Below the pieces are notes generated by a model. It did no database searches. It was not told the origin of the DNA and saw only the letters and a list, made by a program, of their open reading frames with translations. Shown here one piece after another: positions 35,097-43,547 of a DNA stretch of 64,000 bases; position 1 is the first letter of the stretch, and each line of letters begins with the position of its first letter. This stretch comes from Paludisphaera soli (lineage in GTDB: Bacteria > Planctomycetota > Planctomycetia > Isosphaerales > Isosphaeraceae), in assembly GCF_011064595.1 (NCBI RefSeq), contig NZ_JAALJI010000023.1:1-64000 (forward strand), given 5' to 3'. The position numbers and the translations under genes are program-made.

Positions 35097-38036
35097 TCAG
35101 GAGGCGGGGCGGGCGATGAGCCGGGCGAGGGCCGAGGGGTCGACCGGCTTGACGAGGTGGTGGTCGAAGCCGGCCTCGCGCGAGCGGTTGCGGTCGTTGT
35201 TGCGTCCCCAGCCGGTGACGGCGATCAGGGTGAGGTCGCGGCCCCAGGGCTGGTCGCGGATGGCCCGGGCGACCTGATACCCGTCCATGCCGGGCAGGCC
35301 GATGTCGAGCACGGCGTAGTCGGGCCGGAGGGCGCCGGCCATGGCGAGCGCCCCGACGCCGTCGCGGGCGAGGTGGACCTCGCAGCCCTCGAGCGTCAGC
35401 ACGCGGCCCAGGGTGGCCGCCACGTCCTCGCCGTCGTCGACGATCAGCACCCGGGGCTTCGACCGATCCCCGGCCGCTTCGGCCTCGGCCCCGGTTTCGC
35501 CTCCCTGGCCCTCGTCGCGGGCGAGCGGGAGGCGTACGACGAACTCACTCCCCCGGCCGGGCCCGGCGCTGCGGGCCTCGACGGAGCCGCCGTGCAGCTC
35601 GACGATCCCCTTGACCAGGGCGAGGCCGATCCCCAGGCCCCCCTTGGGCCGCTGGAGGATGGGCGTGACCTGGGCGAACATCTCGAAGACGCGGGGGAGC
35701 TGCTCCGGGGGGATGCCCGCCCCGCGATCCTCCACCCGGACCTCGACCTGGCCGCCGCGGCGGGCGACCCGGAGGTCGATCCGGGCCCCGCGCTCGGAGA
35801 ACTTGGAGGCGTTGTCCAGCAGGTTGGCGACCACCTGGGCCAGCCGGGTCCGGTCGCCGTGGATCGGCAACGGCTCGGCGGGGAGCTCCAGGCGAAGCTC
35901 GTGGCCCTCGCGGTCGACGATCGGCCGGGTGATCTCCACGGCGTCGCCCACCGCGGCCGCCAGGTCGATCCGCTCGGCCTTCAGCTCCAGCTTGGCGCGC
36001 GTGATCCGCGAGACGTCCAGCAGGTCGTCGATCAGCCGGGACAGGTGGCCGACCTGGCGCTCGATCACCTCGCCCGCCCACTGGGAGTCGGGGTCGGCCC
36101 CGCCCATCTTGCGGAGGATCTGGACCGAGTTGCGGATCGGGGCCATCGGGTTGCGCAGCTCGTGCGCCAGGGTGGCGAGGAAGTCGTCCTTGCGGCGGTC
36201 GGCCTCGCGGAGCCGGTCGTACAGCCGGCCGTTCTCCAGGGCGATCGCGGCGCGGCCGGCGAGGTCGACGGCCAGCTCCAGGTCGGCCTGGTCGTAGCGG
36301 CGTCCCGACGTCGTGGCGACGAACGAGAGCGCGCCCAGGACCCCCTCGCGGCCCGCCAGCGGCACGCAGAGGTACGACCGGGGGTTGAACGCGCGGAGCG
36401 CCGCCAGGTGCTCGTCGTCGCGGGCCCCGGACCGCAGGTGCTCCTCGGCGACCTCGGGGATGAGGGTCGGCCGCCGCGAGGCGACGACCTCGAACAGGCC
36501 CTGGGGCATGTCCTCCCGCAGCCGATAGCGGTGCGAGACGGTCTCGATCACCTCGGCGGCGTCGGGCGAGTCGTGGGCCACGGCGACCCGGCGCAGGCCC
36601 CCGCCTTCGTCGAGGACGTCGACCGCGCACCAGTCGGCGAAGAAGGGGACGGCCAGGCCGGCGATCTCGCGGAGGGTGGTCTCGGCGTCGGCCACCGCCG
36701 CCAGCCGGGCCCCGGCGTCGGCCAGGAACCGCGCCGCCTGCTCGGAACGCTTGCGGCCGTCGATGTCGGTGATGGTGCCGAAGCGGTAGAGCAGCTCGCC
36801 GCGATCGTCGCGGATCCACATCGACCGCCCCAGGAACCATCGGTAGGCGCCCGACGCGCCCTTGATGCGATACTCCAGCTCGGTCGGCTCGCCCGCCTCC
36901 TTGGACCGGATCCGGGCGGCCCTCACGCGGGGGACGTCCTCGGGATGGATGGAAGCCAGCCAGGCGTCGCGGACCTCCAGGTGGTCGCCCGACGCGCCGG
37001 TGTACTCGAACCAGCGGCGGTTCAGGTAGGCGATCGAGTCGTCGGGCCGGGTGATGTAGACCATCTGGGGGATGGCCTCGGCCAGCTGGCGGAACCGCCG
37101 CTCGCTCTCGGCGAGGTCGGCCTCGGCGGCGCGGCGCTCGGTCACGTCGTCGAAGGCGGCGACGGCGGCGATCACGCGGCCGCGGTCGTCGAGGGCGGGG
37201 CCCGAGTTGATGCTGATCCGCCGGCGCAGGCCGTCGGCGAAGGCCAGCTCGATCTCCTCGTCCCTCACCACCTCGCCCCGGAACAGCGACCGACTCATCG
37301 GCCATTCGTCGGGCTCGTAACGGGTGCCGTCGGGGCGGAGGCCGACCAGTTCGCCGGGGTGCTTCCGGCCGTCGAGCTGGAGTCCGGGCTGCATATCGCC
37401 GCGGACGATCCGCTCGGCCTCGTCGTTGCTCAGCAGCAGCCGGGCCGTGCCGGCCTCCGCCACGACGATGCCCGAGGGGGCCTGCCGGAGGATCGCCGTC
37501 ATGAAGGCGTTCTTCTCCCGGACCTCACCCAGCAGGTCTTCCAGCCGCCTGGCCTGCGCCGCGGAGGTCTCCCGCAGCGCCTCCTGCTCGCGACGCAGCC
37601 GGGCCTCGGACTCGCGGTCGGCCCGGCGATGCTCCTCCAGCTCCGCCAGCCGGGCCGTCGCGGCCGATCGCTCGGCCTCCGCGGTCCCCAGCCTCGCCCT
37701 CAGCCGGTCCCCGCAGTACGCGAGCCCGCCCGCCGTCAGGGCGTAGATCCCCAGGCCCAGCGACGGCCCGACCGCCCCTCCCGCCGGGATCATCGCCCAG
37801 GCACCGCCGGCCAGGGTCACCCCCAGCGCCAGCACGGCCGGGCCGAAGCCCCCCAGCCACGAGGCGGCGATCACCGGCGGGAAGAAGGTCAGCAGCGGGA
37901 ATTCGGCGCCGAGCGCCGGGGCCAGGGCCTGCCGCAGCCCGATCCCCGCCACCCCCAGCGCCAGGCCCCCGGCGTACCGACGCCTCGCCGACGCCCGACC
38001 CTTGGTCCCGACACCGCCGGGACCCGAGGGGGGCAT
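35097..38036 (-). CDS. Hybrid sensor histidine kinase (DUF4118-like, PAS-PAS-GAF-HisKA-HATPase-REC)
   Basis: The 979-residue membrane-bound sensor has hydrophobic helices at about 20-120 (ALAPALGAEFPLLTFFPPVI, DUF4118-like) and a coiled coil to about 180. Two PAS domains follow at roughly 180-430 (FMTAILRQAPSGIVVAEAGT; QLAEAIPQMVYITRPDDSIA), then a GAF domain (450-600). HisKA has phospho-acceptor H625 in FLATLAHELRNPMAPI. The ATPase shows LLDNASKFSERG, EDRGAGIPPEQ and KGGLGIGLALVKGIVELHGG. A C-terminal receiver has D911 in YAVLDIGLPGMDG. The start was chosen because GAGGAGG lies nine bases upstream. No separate response regulator is adjacent, so the output partner is unknown. Confidence 0.93.
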   Translation of the reverse strand: MPPSGPGGVGTKGRASARRRYAGGLALGVAGIGLRQALAPALGAEFPLLTFFPPVIAASWLGGFGPAVLALGVTLAGGAWAMIPAGGAVGPSLGLGIYALTAGGLAYCGDRLRARLGTAEAERSAATARLAELEEHRRADRESEARLRREQEALRETSAAQARRLEDLLGEVREKNAFMTAILRQAPSGIVVAEAGTARLLLSNDEAERIVRGDMQPGLQLDGRKHPGELVGLRPDGTRYEPDEWPMSRSLFRGEVVRDEEIELAFADGLRRRISINSGPALDDRGRVIAAVAAFDDVTERRAAEADLAESERRFRQLAEAIPQMVYITRPDDSIAYLNRRWFEYTGASGDHLEVRDAWLASIHPEDVPRVRAARIRSKEAGEPTELEYRIKGASGAYRWFLGRSMWIRDDRGELLYRFGTITDIDGRKRSEQAARFLADAGARLAAVADAETTLREIAGLAVPFFADWCAVDVLDEGGGLRRVAVAHDSPDAAEVIETVSHRYRLREDMPQGLFEVVASRRPTLIPEVAEEHLRSGARDDEHLAALRAFNPRSYLCVPLAGREGVLGALSFVATTSGRRYDQADLELAVDLAGRAAIALENGRLYDRLREADRRKDDFLATLAHELRNPMAPIRNSVQILRKMGGADPDSQWAGEVIERQVGHLSRLIDDLLDVSRITRAKLELKAERIDLAAAVGDAVEITRPIVDREGHELRLELPAEPLPIHGDRTRLAQVVANLLDNASKFSERGARIDLRVARRGGQVEVRVEDRGAGIPPEQLPRVFEMFAQVTPILQRPKGGLGIGLALVKGIVELHGGSVEARSAGPGRGSEFVVRLPLARDEGQGGETGAEAEAAGDRSKPRVLIVDDGEDVAATLGRVLTLEGCEVHLARDGVGALAMAGALRPDYAVLDIGLPGMDGYQVARAIRDQPWGRDLTLIAVTGWGRNNDRNRSREAGFDHHLVKPVDPSALARLIARPAS

Positions 38037-38506
38037 GGGGGTCTGCCTCCTCAGAAGGGGGCCGATCCGCCAGAATCTTCGGCCGCGCCGGCGTGGGCCC
38101 TGGACTTCCAGGTCCCCGTCATGCTGGGGAAAGGGAGACGGGCGATCAGCGTCCGCGAGGGAGCAAAGACGACGCCACGACACGGAGGCATCCATTATGT
38201 CAGCTTACCCCACTTGATCCGTCCGACCCCCGGCCGGCGTTCTTCCAGCCCCTGTCCACCTCGCCGCACGTTCAATCGAGTTTTCGTTTACGGGATGCCC
38301 TAAGCCGTTAGTGCAAATAGTGTGCCAAAAAACGTTCGGCCCGGGAGTCACGCGGGTCATCCCTCCGACGTTGAACGTATGGGAGGATTTTCGCCCCTTG
38401 CGTGGCGCGGGGGCCCGGAAAGCGGCGACTCCGGTCGACTTCCCCGGGAAGCGAGCTTCACGGCTGGGCGCGGGAGTTTGCCCGGGGGGCCGCATCGCGG
38501 CGCGGG
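38037..38506. other. Gene-free region upstream of the hybrid kinase
   Basis: About 470 bp. Positions 38200-38400 are AT-richer than the surroundings (for example TTTTCGTTTACGGG and GTGCAAATAGTGTGCC) and may hold the kinase promoter on the minus strand. No gene and no repeat-family copy was seen. Confidence 0.45.
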
Positions 38507-39412
38507 TCATCGGCGGCTGAGCCGGCCGGCCATGGCGCGGAAGGAGAACGGCGCCTTGAACCGGCCGGCGTTGTCGAGCCGGGCGGCCGCGGCGCTGACG
38601 GCGGTGGGGGACATCCGCTCGGCGGCCGTGGAGGCGACCACGACGAAGCCGTCGTAGCCCTGGAGGCGGAACACGTAGGTGTTCGGGAAGGCCTCGCGGA
38701 TGGTCCGGATGTCCTGCTGGACCGCCAGGTGGGGGTTCAGGTTGAAGACGACCGCGCCGTCGGGGTTGAGCCGCTTCTTGATCTGCTCGTAGAAGGCCAG
38801 GGTCTTCAGGTGGAGCGGGACGCCGGTGATGTCGGTCCCGCCCGACGGGCGGAGGAACGCGTCCATGTAGATGACGTCGTACTTCGCCTCGGATTCCCGC
38901 AGGTAGGCGAAGCCGTCGGTCACCTTGACGTCCACGTTGCCGCCGGTCTTCACGCCGAAGTAGCGGTCGGCGATGCTGACGATCAGGGGGTCGATCTCGA
39001 CGACGTCGACCTTCACCTCGGGGTCGTGGATCTTGAGGAAGTGGACCATCGAGCCGCCGCCCAGGCCCACGATCAGCACCTTCTTGGGCTCGGGCCGGAA
39101 GACGTAGCTGAGGAACATGAACCGGGTGTATTCGATCAGCAGGTCGTCCGGGCGGTCGAGGTCGAGCTTGCTCTCGACGACGTGCTCGCCGTTGTCGCGG
39201 ACGAACCAGAGGGTGCGCGTGCCGCGGTCGCGGGTCACCTTGACGTGGGAGTAGTTGGACACCTCGTCGAGCTCGAGCTGGCCGGGGACCTGGAAGGCCG
39301 CGCCCCGGGCCAGCCCCGCGGGCGCGTGCCAGGCGGCGGCGAGGGCCAGGACCAGGGCCGTCGCGGTCGTGGCCCACGGCGGGGCCTTGCGGAAGAACCG
39401 GACCAGCGGCAT
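38507..39412 (-). CDS. Secreted or membrane-anchored spermidine-synthase-like protein
   Basis: The 301-residue product has an N-terminal hydrophobic helix (ATTATALVLALAAAWHAPAG) ahead of a polyamine-synthase-like Rossmann fold: VLIVGLGGGSMVHFLKIHDP, VDVVEIDPLIVSIADRYFG, DGFAYLRESEAKYDVIYMDA. The last motif corresponds to the catalytic Asp region of aminopropyltransferases. Many such fused or anchored homologues have no known substrate. The start MPLVRFFRK has GAGGAGAGG upstream; a longer frame to 39529 lacks this. Flanked by the kinase and a divergent secreted protein. Confidence 0.82.
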   Translation of the reverse strand: MPLVRFFRKAPPWATTATALVLALAAAWHAPAGLARGAAFQVPGQLELDEVSNYSHVKVTRDRGTRTLWFVRDNGEHVVESKLDLDRPDDLLIEYTRFMFLSYVFRPEPKKVLIVGLGGGSMVHFLKIHDPEVKVDVVEIDPLIVSIADRYFGVKTGGNVDVKVTDGFAYLRESEAKYDVIYMDAFLRPSGGTDITGVPLHLKTLAFYEQIKKRLNPDGAVVFNLNPHLAVQQDIRTIREAFPNTYVFRLQGYDGFVVVASTAAERMSPTAVSAAAARLDNAGRFKAPFSFRAMAGRLSRR

Positions 39413-39674
39413 GCGACCTCTCCTCGCCCTCGTCGGACCTCGATTCGCGGACGCCACGCGCCCGGCCGCCCGCCCATCCCGACGGGCCCGGCGACACCGA
39501 TCGTAGGGGAGACCGCGCGGGTCGGTCAAGGCGCGACGGCCCCCGACGCGGGCCTCGCCTCTTTACAAACGTCGGACGGCGCGCCCAGAATCCGGCGTCG
39601 CCCGTCTCCCGGCGGCTCCGCCGGGTCGTGCGACGAGGCGTCCGGTCCCTTCTCTCTCTCGGGAGTCACTTCCA

Positions 39675-40184
39675 ATGGTCGCAATGCGGAATGGTCGGTC
39701 CAGTGTGGCGTGCGGGTTCGTGGTGACGGCGGTCCTGGCCCTCGGGTCGGCCGCGACGGCGTTCGACGACGGCGACGAGAAAGCCAAGCCCGCCTGCTGC
39801 GAGAACTGCGCGGCGCGGCTGGGGGCGATGTCGGGGATCTGGTCGGGCGAGTACCGCTACTCGGAGGGCTCGGGCCAGCGCCCCGTGGTCTTCACGGCCT
39901 ACCTGTTCCAGGAGGGGGACCGGATCAAGGCGATGATCCGCGAGCCCAACACGTTCGGCGACGCCGACTCCCCCTGGCTCCACGCCACCGCCGAGGGCCG
40001 GCTCGACCCCGCCACGCAGGGGCTCACCCTCATCAAAACCTATGACGGCACCGCCGGCCAGAGCCACGACGTCGTCTACAAGGGGACGGTCTCGTCCGAC
40101 TCGTCCCAGGTGCTCGAAGGGACGTGGGACATCTCGGGCGTTCAGGGGACCTTCACCATGAAGCGGAAGGCCCCCGTGGATTGA
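39675..40184 (+). CDS. Secreted hypothetical protein with CCENC motif
   Basis: The 169-residue product has a signal peptide (SSVACGFVVTAVLALGSAAT, cut near AFD), then a short charged stretch with three cysteines in KPACCENCAARLG and a beta-rich domain starting GIWSGEYRYSEG. The latter recalls small lipocalin-like or DUF1579-like domains, but I cannot name a family. GGGAG lies nine bases before the ATG. It stands alone, divergent from the spermidine-synthase-like gene. Confidence 0.7.
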   Translation: MVAMRNGRSSVACGFVVTAVLALGSAATAFDDGDEKAKPACCENCAARLGAMSGIWSGEYRYSEGSGQRPVVFTAYLFQEGDRIKAMIREPNTFGDADSPWLHATAEGRLDPATQGLTLIKTYDGTAGQSHDVVYKGTVSSDSSQVLEGTWDISGVQGTFTMKRKAPVD

Positions 40185-40380
40185 TCGCGGCCGGGCCGGA
40201 TTGGGAGTTTCCCAGCTCCCCGATCCTCGATCGCGGGCCAGGATCAATGGGGGGATTCTGCGCGCCCTTCGATTCTCGGAGCGTGGTCCCCGATGGCCAA
40301 CACCAGACTCGCGATCGCGGACGATGGGCCGAAGCGGAGCCTCCTCGCCCGACGCCACCAAACGGCGAAGGAAGTCCTTT

Positions 40381-40483
40381 GGGTGCCACGGGTTCCCCGA
40401 ACCCGTGAACCGGCCGGGGATCTCGCCGAAGGCCCAGGAACGGCCCGACGCCGATCCACGGGTTCGGGGAACCCGTGGCACCC
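40381..40483 (-). repeat. 103-bp double-palindrome element, copy 2
   Basis: Arms GGGTGCCACGGGTTCCCCGA and its inverse at the right end are perfect over the outer 20-plus bases; each arm is itself a palindrome (CGGGTTCCCCGAACCCG). Length is identical to copy 1 (15486-15588). The central GGCCCGACGCCGATCCACGG is shared. The flanking ATTGGCTTCGTTCGGCG lies on the other side and strand relative to copy 1, so this copy is inverted. Confidence 0.85.
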
Positions 40484-40545
40484 GAATTCGACCCTCTCCA
40501 AACACTCCCGGGCCGGTGATGTCGAGTGCGGAACGTCGAAGAACG

Positions 40546-40562
40546 CGCCGAACGAAGCCAAT
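40546..40562 (-). repeat. Flank repeat (reverse complement of 15411-15427)
   Basis: CGCCGAACGAAGCCAAT, 62 bp beyond the right arm of copy 2. It mirrors the position of the same sequence 58 bp before the left arm of copy 1. Confidence 0.7.
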
Positions 40563-40823
40563 CCTTATGACGGTCGCAAGTTGCTTTCGGGTAATCGTTT
40601 GTGTGGATAAACCGGCCCGATGTCCGCGCGCGAACGAACCCAATCGAAGCCGATCCTCGGGGGGCCGGGCGGCGCGGCCCGGATCGGAGGGACCGCCCCG
40701 TCGGGCGCGCCGGCGCGGGTTGCGTCCGGCGGGGCGCTCTGCTCCAATGGCTGCGCCGCCGATCGGCCCCGGCCCGGACGCCGGGGCGCCCCGCGACCCG
40801 AGCCCCCGGGAGGAGCCCCGCCC

Positions 40824-42023
40824 GTGACGCCTCCGATCTCCCGCCGCGCGACGCTCGCGGCCTCCTTCCTGCTGCTGTTCGCCTCGGCCCTCGGGACCGC
40901 CCGCCCCGCGTCCGCCCAGGAGGCGCCGGCCCCGATCCCGGCCGCGGCCGACCCGCCTGTGATTCTGCTGACCGGCTTCGAGCCTTTCGGCAAGGGGAAG
41001 CCGCCGAACTCCTCTTGGGAGGGGATCAAGGGGCTCGACGGCCGCGAGTGGCGGGGCTACAAGCTGGTCGCCCGGCAGCTCCCGGTGGTCTGGGACGAGC
41101 CGCTCAAGCGGCTGGAGGCCCTGGTCGCCGAGCACGACCCGGTCGCCGTCTTCGCGTTCGGCCAGGGGCGGCCGGGCTACTTCACGATCGAGGGGCTCGC
41201 GCGTCGGGACCGCTGGGCCTTCCCGGACAACGACGGCAAGAAGCCCGGCAGGCCGGCCATCGCGGCCGACGGCCCGATCGCGTTCGTGGCCACGGCGGAC
41301 GTCGAGCGGCTCGTCGGGGCCCTCGTCGAGCGGGGCCGGACCGTCAAGGTCTCCGACGAGGCCGGCCGGTACCTCTGCGAGGAGATGCTCTACAGCCTCG
41401 AATACCTGAAGAAGGCGGGGAAGATCCGCGGGCCCGTGCTGTTCAGCCACGTCCCGCCGCTCGGCGTGAAGGTCCCGTATCGGGACGTGGACGCCCCCTA
41501 CGTGGAGAGCTACGTCATGGACTTGCTGGACGCTTGGCGCGAACTCGATCAGGCCGCGCCTCGCCCCAAGACCGACCCCGTCGTGCGGCCGGCCTCGTTC
41601 CGGTCCCAGGTGCCCGCGGCCCCCGCCGCGTCCTCGGCGACGGCCCGCGAGAAGGAGGTCCGGGCGTTCGTCGAGCACTACTTCAAGGTGTGGTCCGATC
41701 AGGACATGGACGGCTACGACGACTGCTTCATGACCGACGCCTCCATCCAGCACATCAACGAGCAGGGCCAGCTCTTCACCCTCGCCCGCCCCCGGTTCGT
41801 CGCCAGCCAGCGCGACGTCCACCGCCGCTCGCCCGTCCGGATGGTCGAGGTCCCGGAGTCCATCGAGATCCGGTTCGAGCAGCAGCTCGCCCGCGCGGTG
41901 GTCTCCTGGAAGCTCACCGCCGGCTCCCGCGTCGACAAGGGCTACGATCACTTCACCCTGAAGGAGGATCGAGGCCGCTGGCGGATCGTCAACCTGCTGT
42001 TCTACTCGACCGAGGACGAGTAG
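40824..42023 (+). CDS. Secreted C15 (pyroglutamyl-peptidase-like) peptidase fused to an NTF2/SnoaL-like domain
   Basis: The 399-residue product has a signal peptide (SRRATLAASFLLLFASALGT, cut near ASAQE). Residues about 45-245 match peptidase C15: ILLTGFEPFG, E123 in FTIEGLA, C185 in GRYLCEEMLY and H209 in LFSHVPP, the Glu-Cys-His triad. Residues about 265-399 form an NTF2-like domain (REKEVRAFVEHYFKVWSDQD; GYDHFTLKEDRGRWRIVNLL). Classical C15 enzymes are cytosolic single-domain proteins, so export and fusion are unusual. The start is GTG with GGGAGGAG upstream. A hairpin follows the stop. Confidence 0.85.
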   Translation: MTPPISRRATLAASFLLLFASALGTARPASAQEAPAPIPAAADPPVILLTGFEPFGKGKPPNSSWEGIKGLDGREWRGYKLVARQLPVVWDEPLKRLEALVAEHDPVAVFAFGQGRPGYFTIEGLARRDRWAFPDNDGKKPGRPAIAADGPIAFVATADVERLVGALVERGRTVKVSDEAGRYLCEEMLYSLEYLKKAGKIRGPVLFSHVPPLGVKVPYRDVDAPYVESYVMDLLDAWRELDQAAPRPKTDPVVRPASFRSQVPAAPAASSATAREKEVRAFVEHYFKVWSDQDMDGYDDCFMTDASIQHINEQGQLFTLARPRFVASQRDVHRRSPVRMVEVPESIEIRFEQQLARAVVSWKLTAGSRVDKGYDHFTLKEDRGRWRIVNLLFYSTEDE

Positions 42024-42045
42024 GGGTCGGAGGCATTCGACCCCG
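42024..42045 (+). terminator. Hairpin directly after the C15 fusion gene
   Basis: GGGGTCG (42024-42030) and CGACCCC (42039-42045) with an 8-base loop begin right at the stop codon. There is a short stem and no T-tract, so this is tentative. Confidence 0.45.
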
Positions 42046-42118
42046 CAGCTTATTCCGGGCCGGGCCCGGACCACGGGAATCCGGCCGACGATCATAAGCT
42101 TTTCGGCCCGCTCCGGCC

Positions 42119-43444
42119 TCACTCGGCGAGTCGACCTTTGAGCGACGCGACGGCGTGCGCCACCTCGCGTTCGGCGAGGCGGAAACGGACGTCGGGCGAC
42201 TCGGCCAGGCGGGGCTTCGCGTACTTGCCCAGCGAGCGGAAGCCGGCGTCGACCTGGCCGCCGTCGGACGTGGTCCGGTGGCAGAGGGTGCACTGGGCGG
42301 CGTAGGTCGTCCGCTTGGCCGTGCCGTACTCCAGGAAGATCGACTGGGCCGTGTCCGGGACGAACCGGAAGGCACCCCGGTCGGGGTCGACCAGCGTGCC
42401 GTTGCGGGTCCGCAGGTACATCCAGGTGTTCAGGCCGTCGCGCGAGGTGGTGTCGCCCGCCGGGTCGAGCACGCGGGGCCCCGCCAGGGCGCGGACCCGG
42501 ACCTCGTCGACCATCGGGGTGGCGACCGGCTCCAGATCGGGCGTCAGGCCGATCAGCGAGAGGACGATGGCCGCCTCGGTCCCCTCGGGCACGCGGGCCG
42601 GCCCCGCGCCCGCCGCCCCGGTCCCCTTCGCCGACTCGATCAGGGCGGTCGACGCCGCTCGGCTGCCGGCGTTCACGAAGACCCGGGCCGCGCGGTAGCT
42701 GCTCGCGCCGTGGAAGAGCTTGGTCGACGCCCGATCCAGCTCCACCCAGGGCGAGCCCGGGTCGTCCGCCAGCAGCCCGGCCGGGAAATACGGGGCGCGG
42801 CGATCCTGGGGACGGCCGCTCGCGAACCGCGCGTGCAGCTCGTCCGTCCCGCTCGGCAGGCCGCGAAGGACCTCGGCCGGCTGGCCGCACGCGCGGACCC
42901 CCTTCGCCAGCGCTTGCAGGAGCGCGGGGTCGCCGCCCTCGGCCTCGAACCGTCGCAGGGCGTTCCAGAGGTCCCATTGGAGGAGGAGCCGGGCGGTCGG
43001 CGACCGGAGTTCCGGGATCGCGTCGACCTTCTCCGGGGTCGCGATCATCGCGAGCAGCTCGATCGCGCGGGCCGCGTCCGAAGGGTCGAGGGACTGCACG
43101 GGCGAGGTGCGGACGTCGCCGCCGACGACCACGCGGTCGGCCTCGACGCCGGGCCGCTTGCGGAAGTACCAGCCCGGCTTGTAGAACGCCGCGTCGTCTT
43201 CGCCCCCGGCCTGGCGCTCGGTCGGCAGGGCCGCGCCGACTTCCTCCGGGACGCGCTCGACCTGGAAGAGCAGCGTGAACAGGGCGTTCAGCGGCGAGTC
43301 CGGGTCGGCGGCGTAGGCCCGGACCGGCGTCCCGTCGGCCGGCAGGCCCTCGGCGACGTGCCCCGCCGGGTGGAAGCCGTCCGACGCCCCCGCCGGGCGC
43401 GCGATCAACAGGGCGGCGAGCAGCAAGGTCGAGCGTCGAGGCAT
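42119..43444 (-). CDS. Secreted haem-c-motif protein of unknown function
   Basis: The 441-residue product has a signal peptide (RRSTLLLAALLIARPAGASD). Most of the chain is not recognised. Near the C terminus it has a single haem c attachment motif, CTLCH, in KRTTYAAQCTLCHRTTSDGG, followed by a short tail. Its position recalls planctomycete cytochrome-domain proteins in which one CxxCH follows a long domain. The start MPRRSTLLL was chosen at the signal peptide; AGGA lies about eight bases upstream. Neighbours do not indicate a pathway. Confidence 0.7.
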   Translation of the reverse strand: MPRRSTLLLAALLIARPAGASDGFHPAGHVAEGLPADGTPVRAYAADPDSPLNALFTLLFQVERVPEEVGAALPTERQAGGEDDAAFYKPGWYFRKRPGVEADRVVVGGDVRTSPVQSLDPSDAARAIELLAMIATPEKVDAIPELRSPTARLLLQWDLWNALRRFEAEGGDPALLQALAKGVRACGQPAEVLRGLPSGTDELHARFASGRPQDRRAPYFPAGLLADDPGSPWVELDRASTKLFHGASSYRAARVFVNAGSRAASTALIESAKGTGAAGAGPARVPEGTEAAIVLSLIGLTPDLEPVATPMVDEVRVRALAGPRVLDPAGDTTSRDGLNTWMYLRTRNGTLVDPDRGAFRFVPDTAQSIFLEYGTAKRTTYAAQCTLCHRTTSDGGQVDAGFRSLGKYAKPRLAESPDVRFRLAEREVAHAVASLKGRLAE

Positions 43445-43547
43445 CGGCGGAGTCCTGGGTCGGGATGCGTGGGCTTGGCCCCCGAGCGGGGCGGGTTCGC
43501 CTTCGAACCCTTCGCGGCAGGGCTCCATTGTCCCGCCCCCTCCGCCC

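Larger units (their letters stand above)
40185..40823. other. Repeat-bearing gap upstream of the C15 peptidase gene
   Basis: About 640 bp with no gene. It holds copy 2 of the 103-bp palindrome (40381-40483) and the flank repeat (40546-40562). In-frame codons before the GTG at 40824 lack a ribosome site. Reading frames through the repeats (with Arg-Gly-Thr-rich text) are not genes. Confidence 0.6.

Noticed and set aside
35157-38303. Plus-strand open frame of over 1000 codons opposite the histidine kinase
   Set aside because: Same cause; the minus strand has complete kinase and receiver motifs in order.
38037-38506. Possible tRNA or small RNA in the gap
   Set aside because: No cloverleaf or recognised RNA motif could be drawn by eye.
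39666-42977. 1103-codon minus-strand frame spanning 39.7-43.0 kb
   Set aside because: It runs across several plus-strand genes and the 103-bp repeat, with no coherent protein features.
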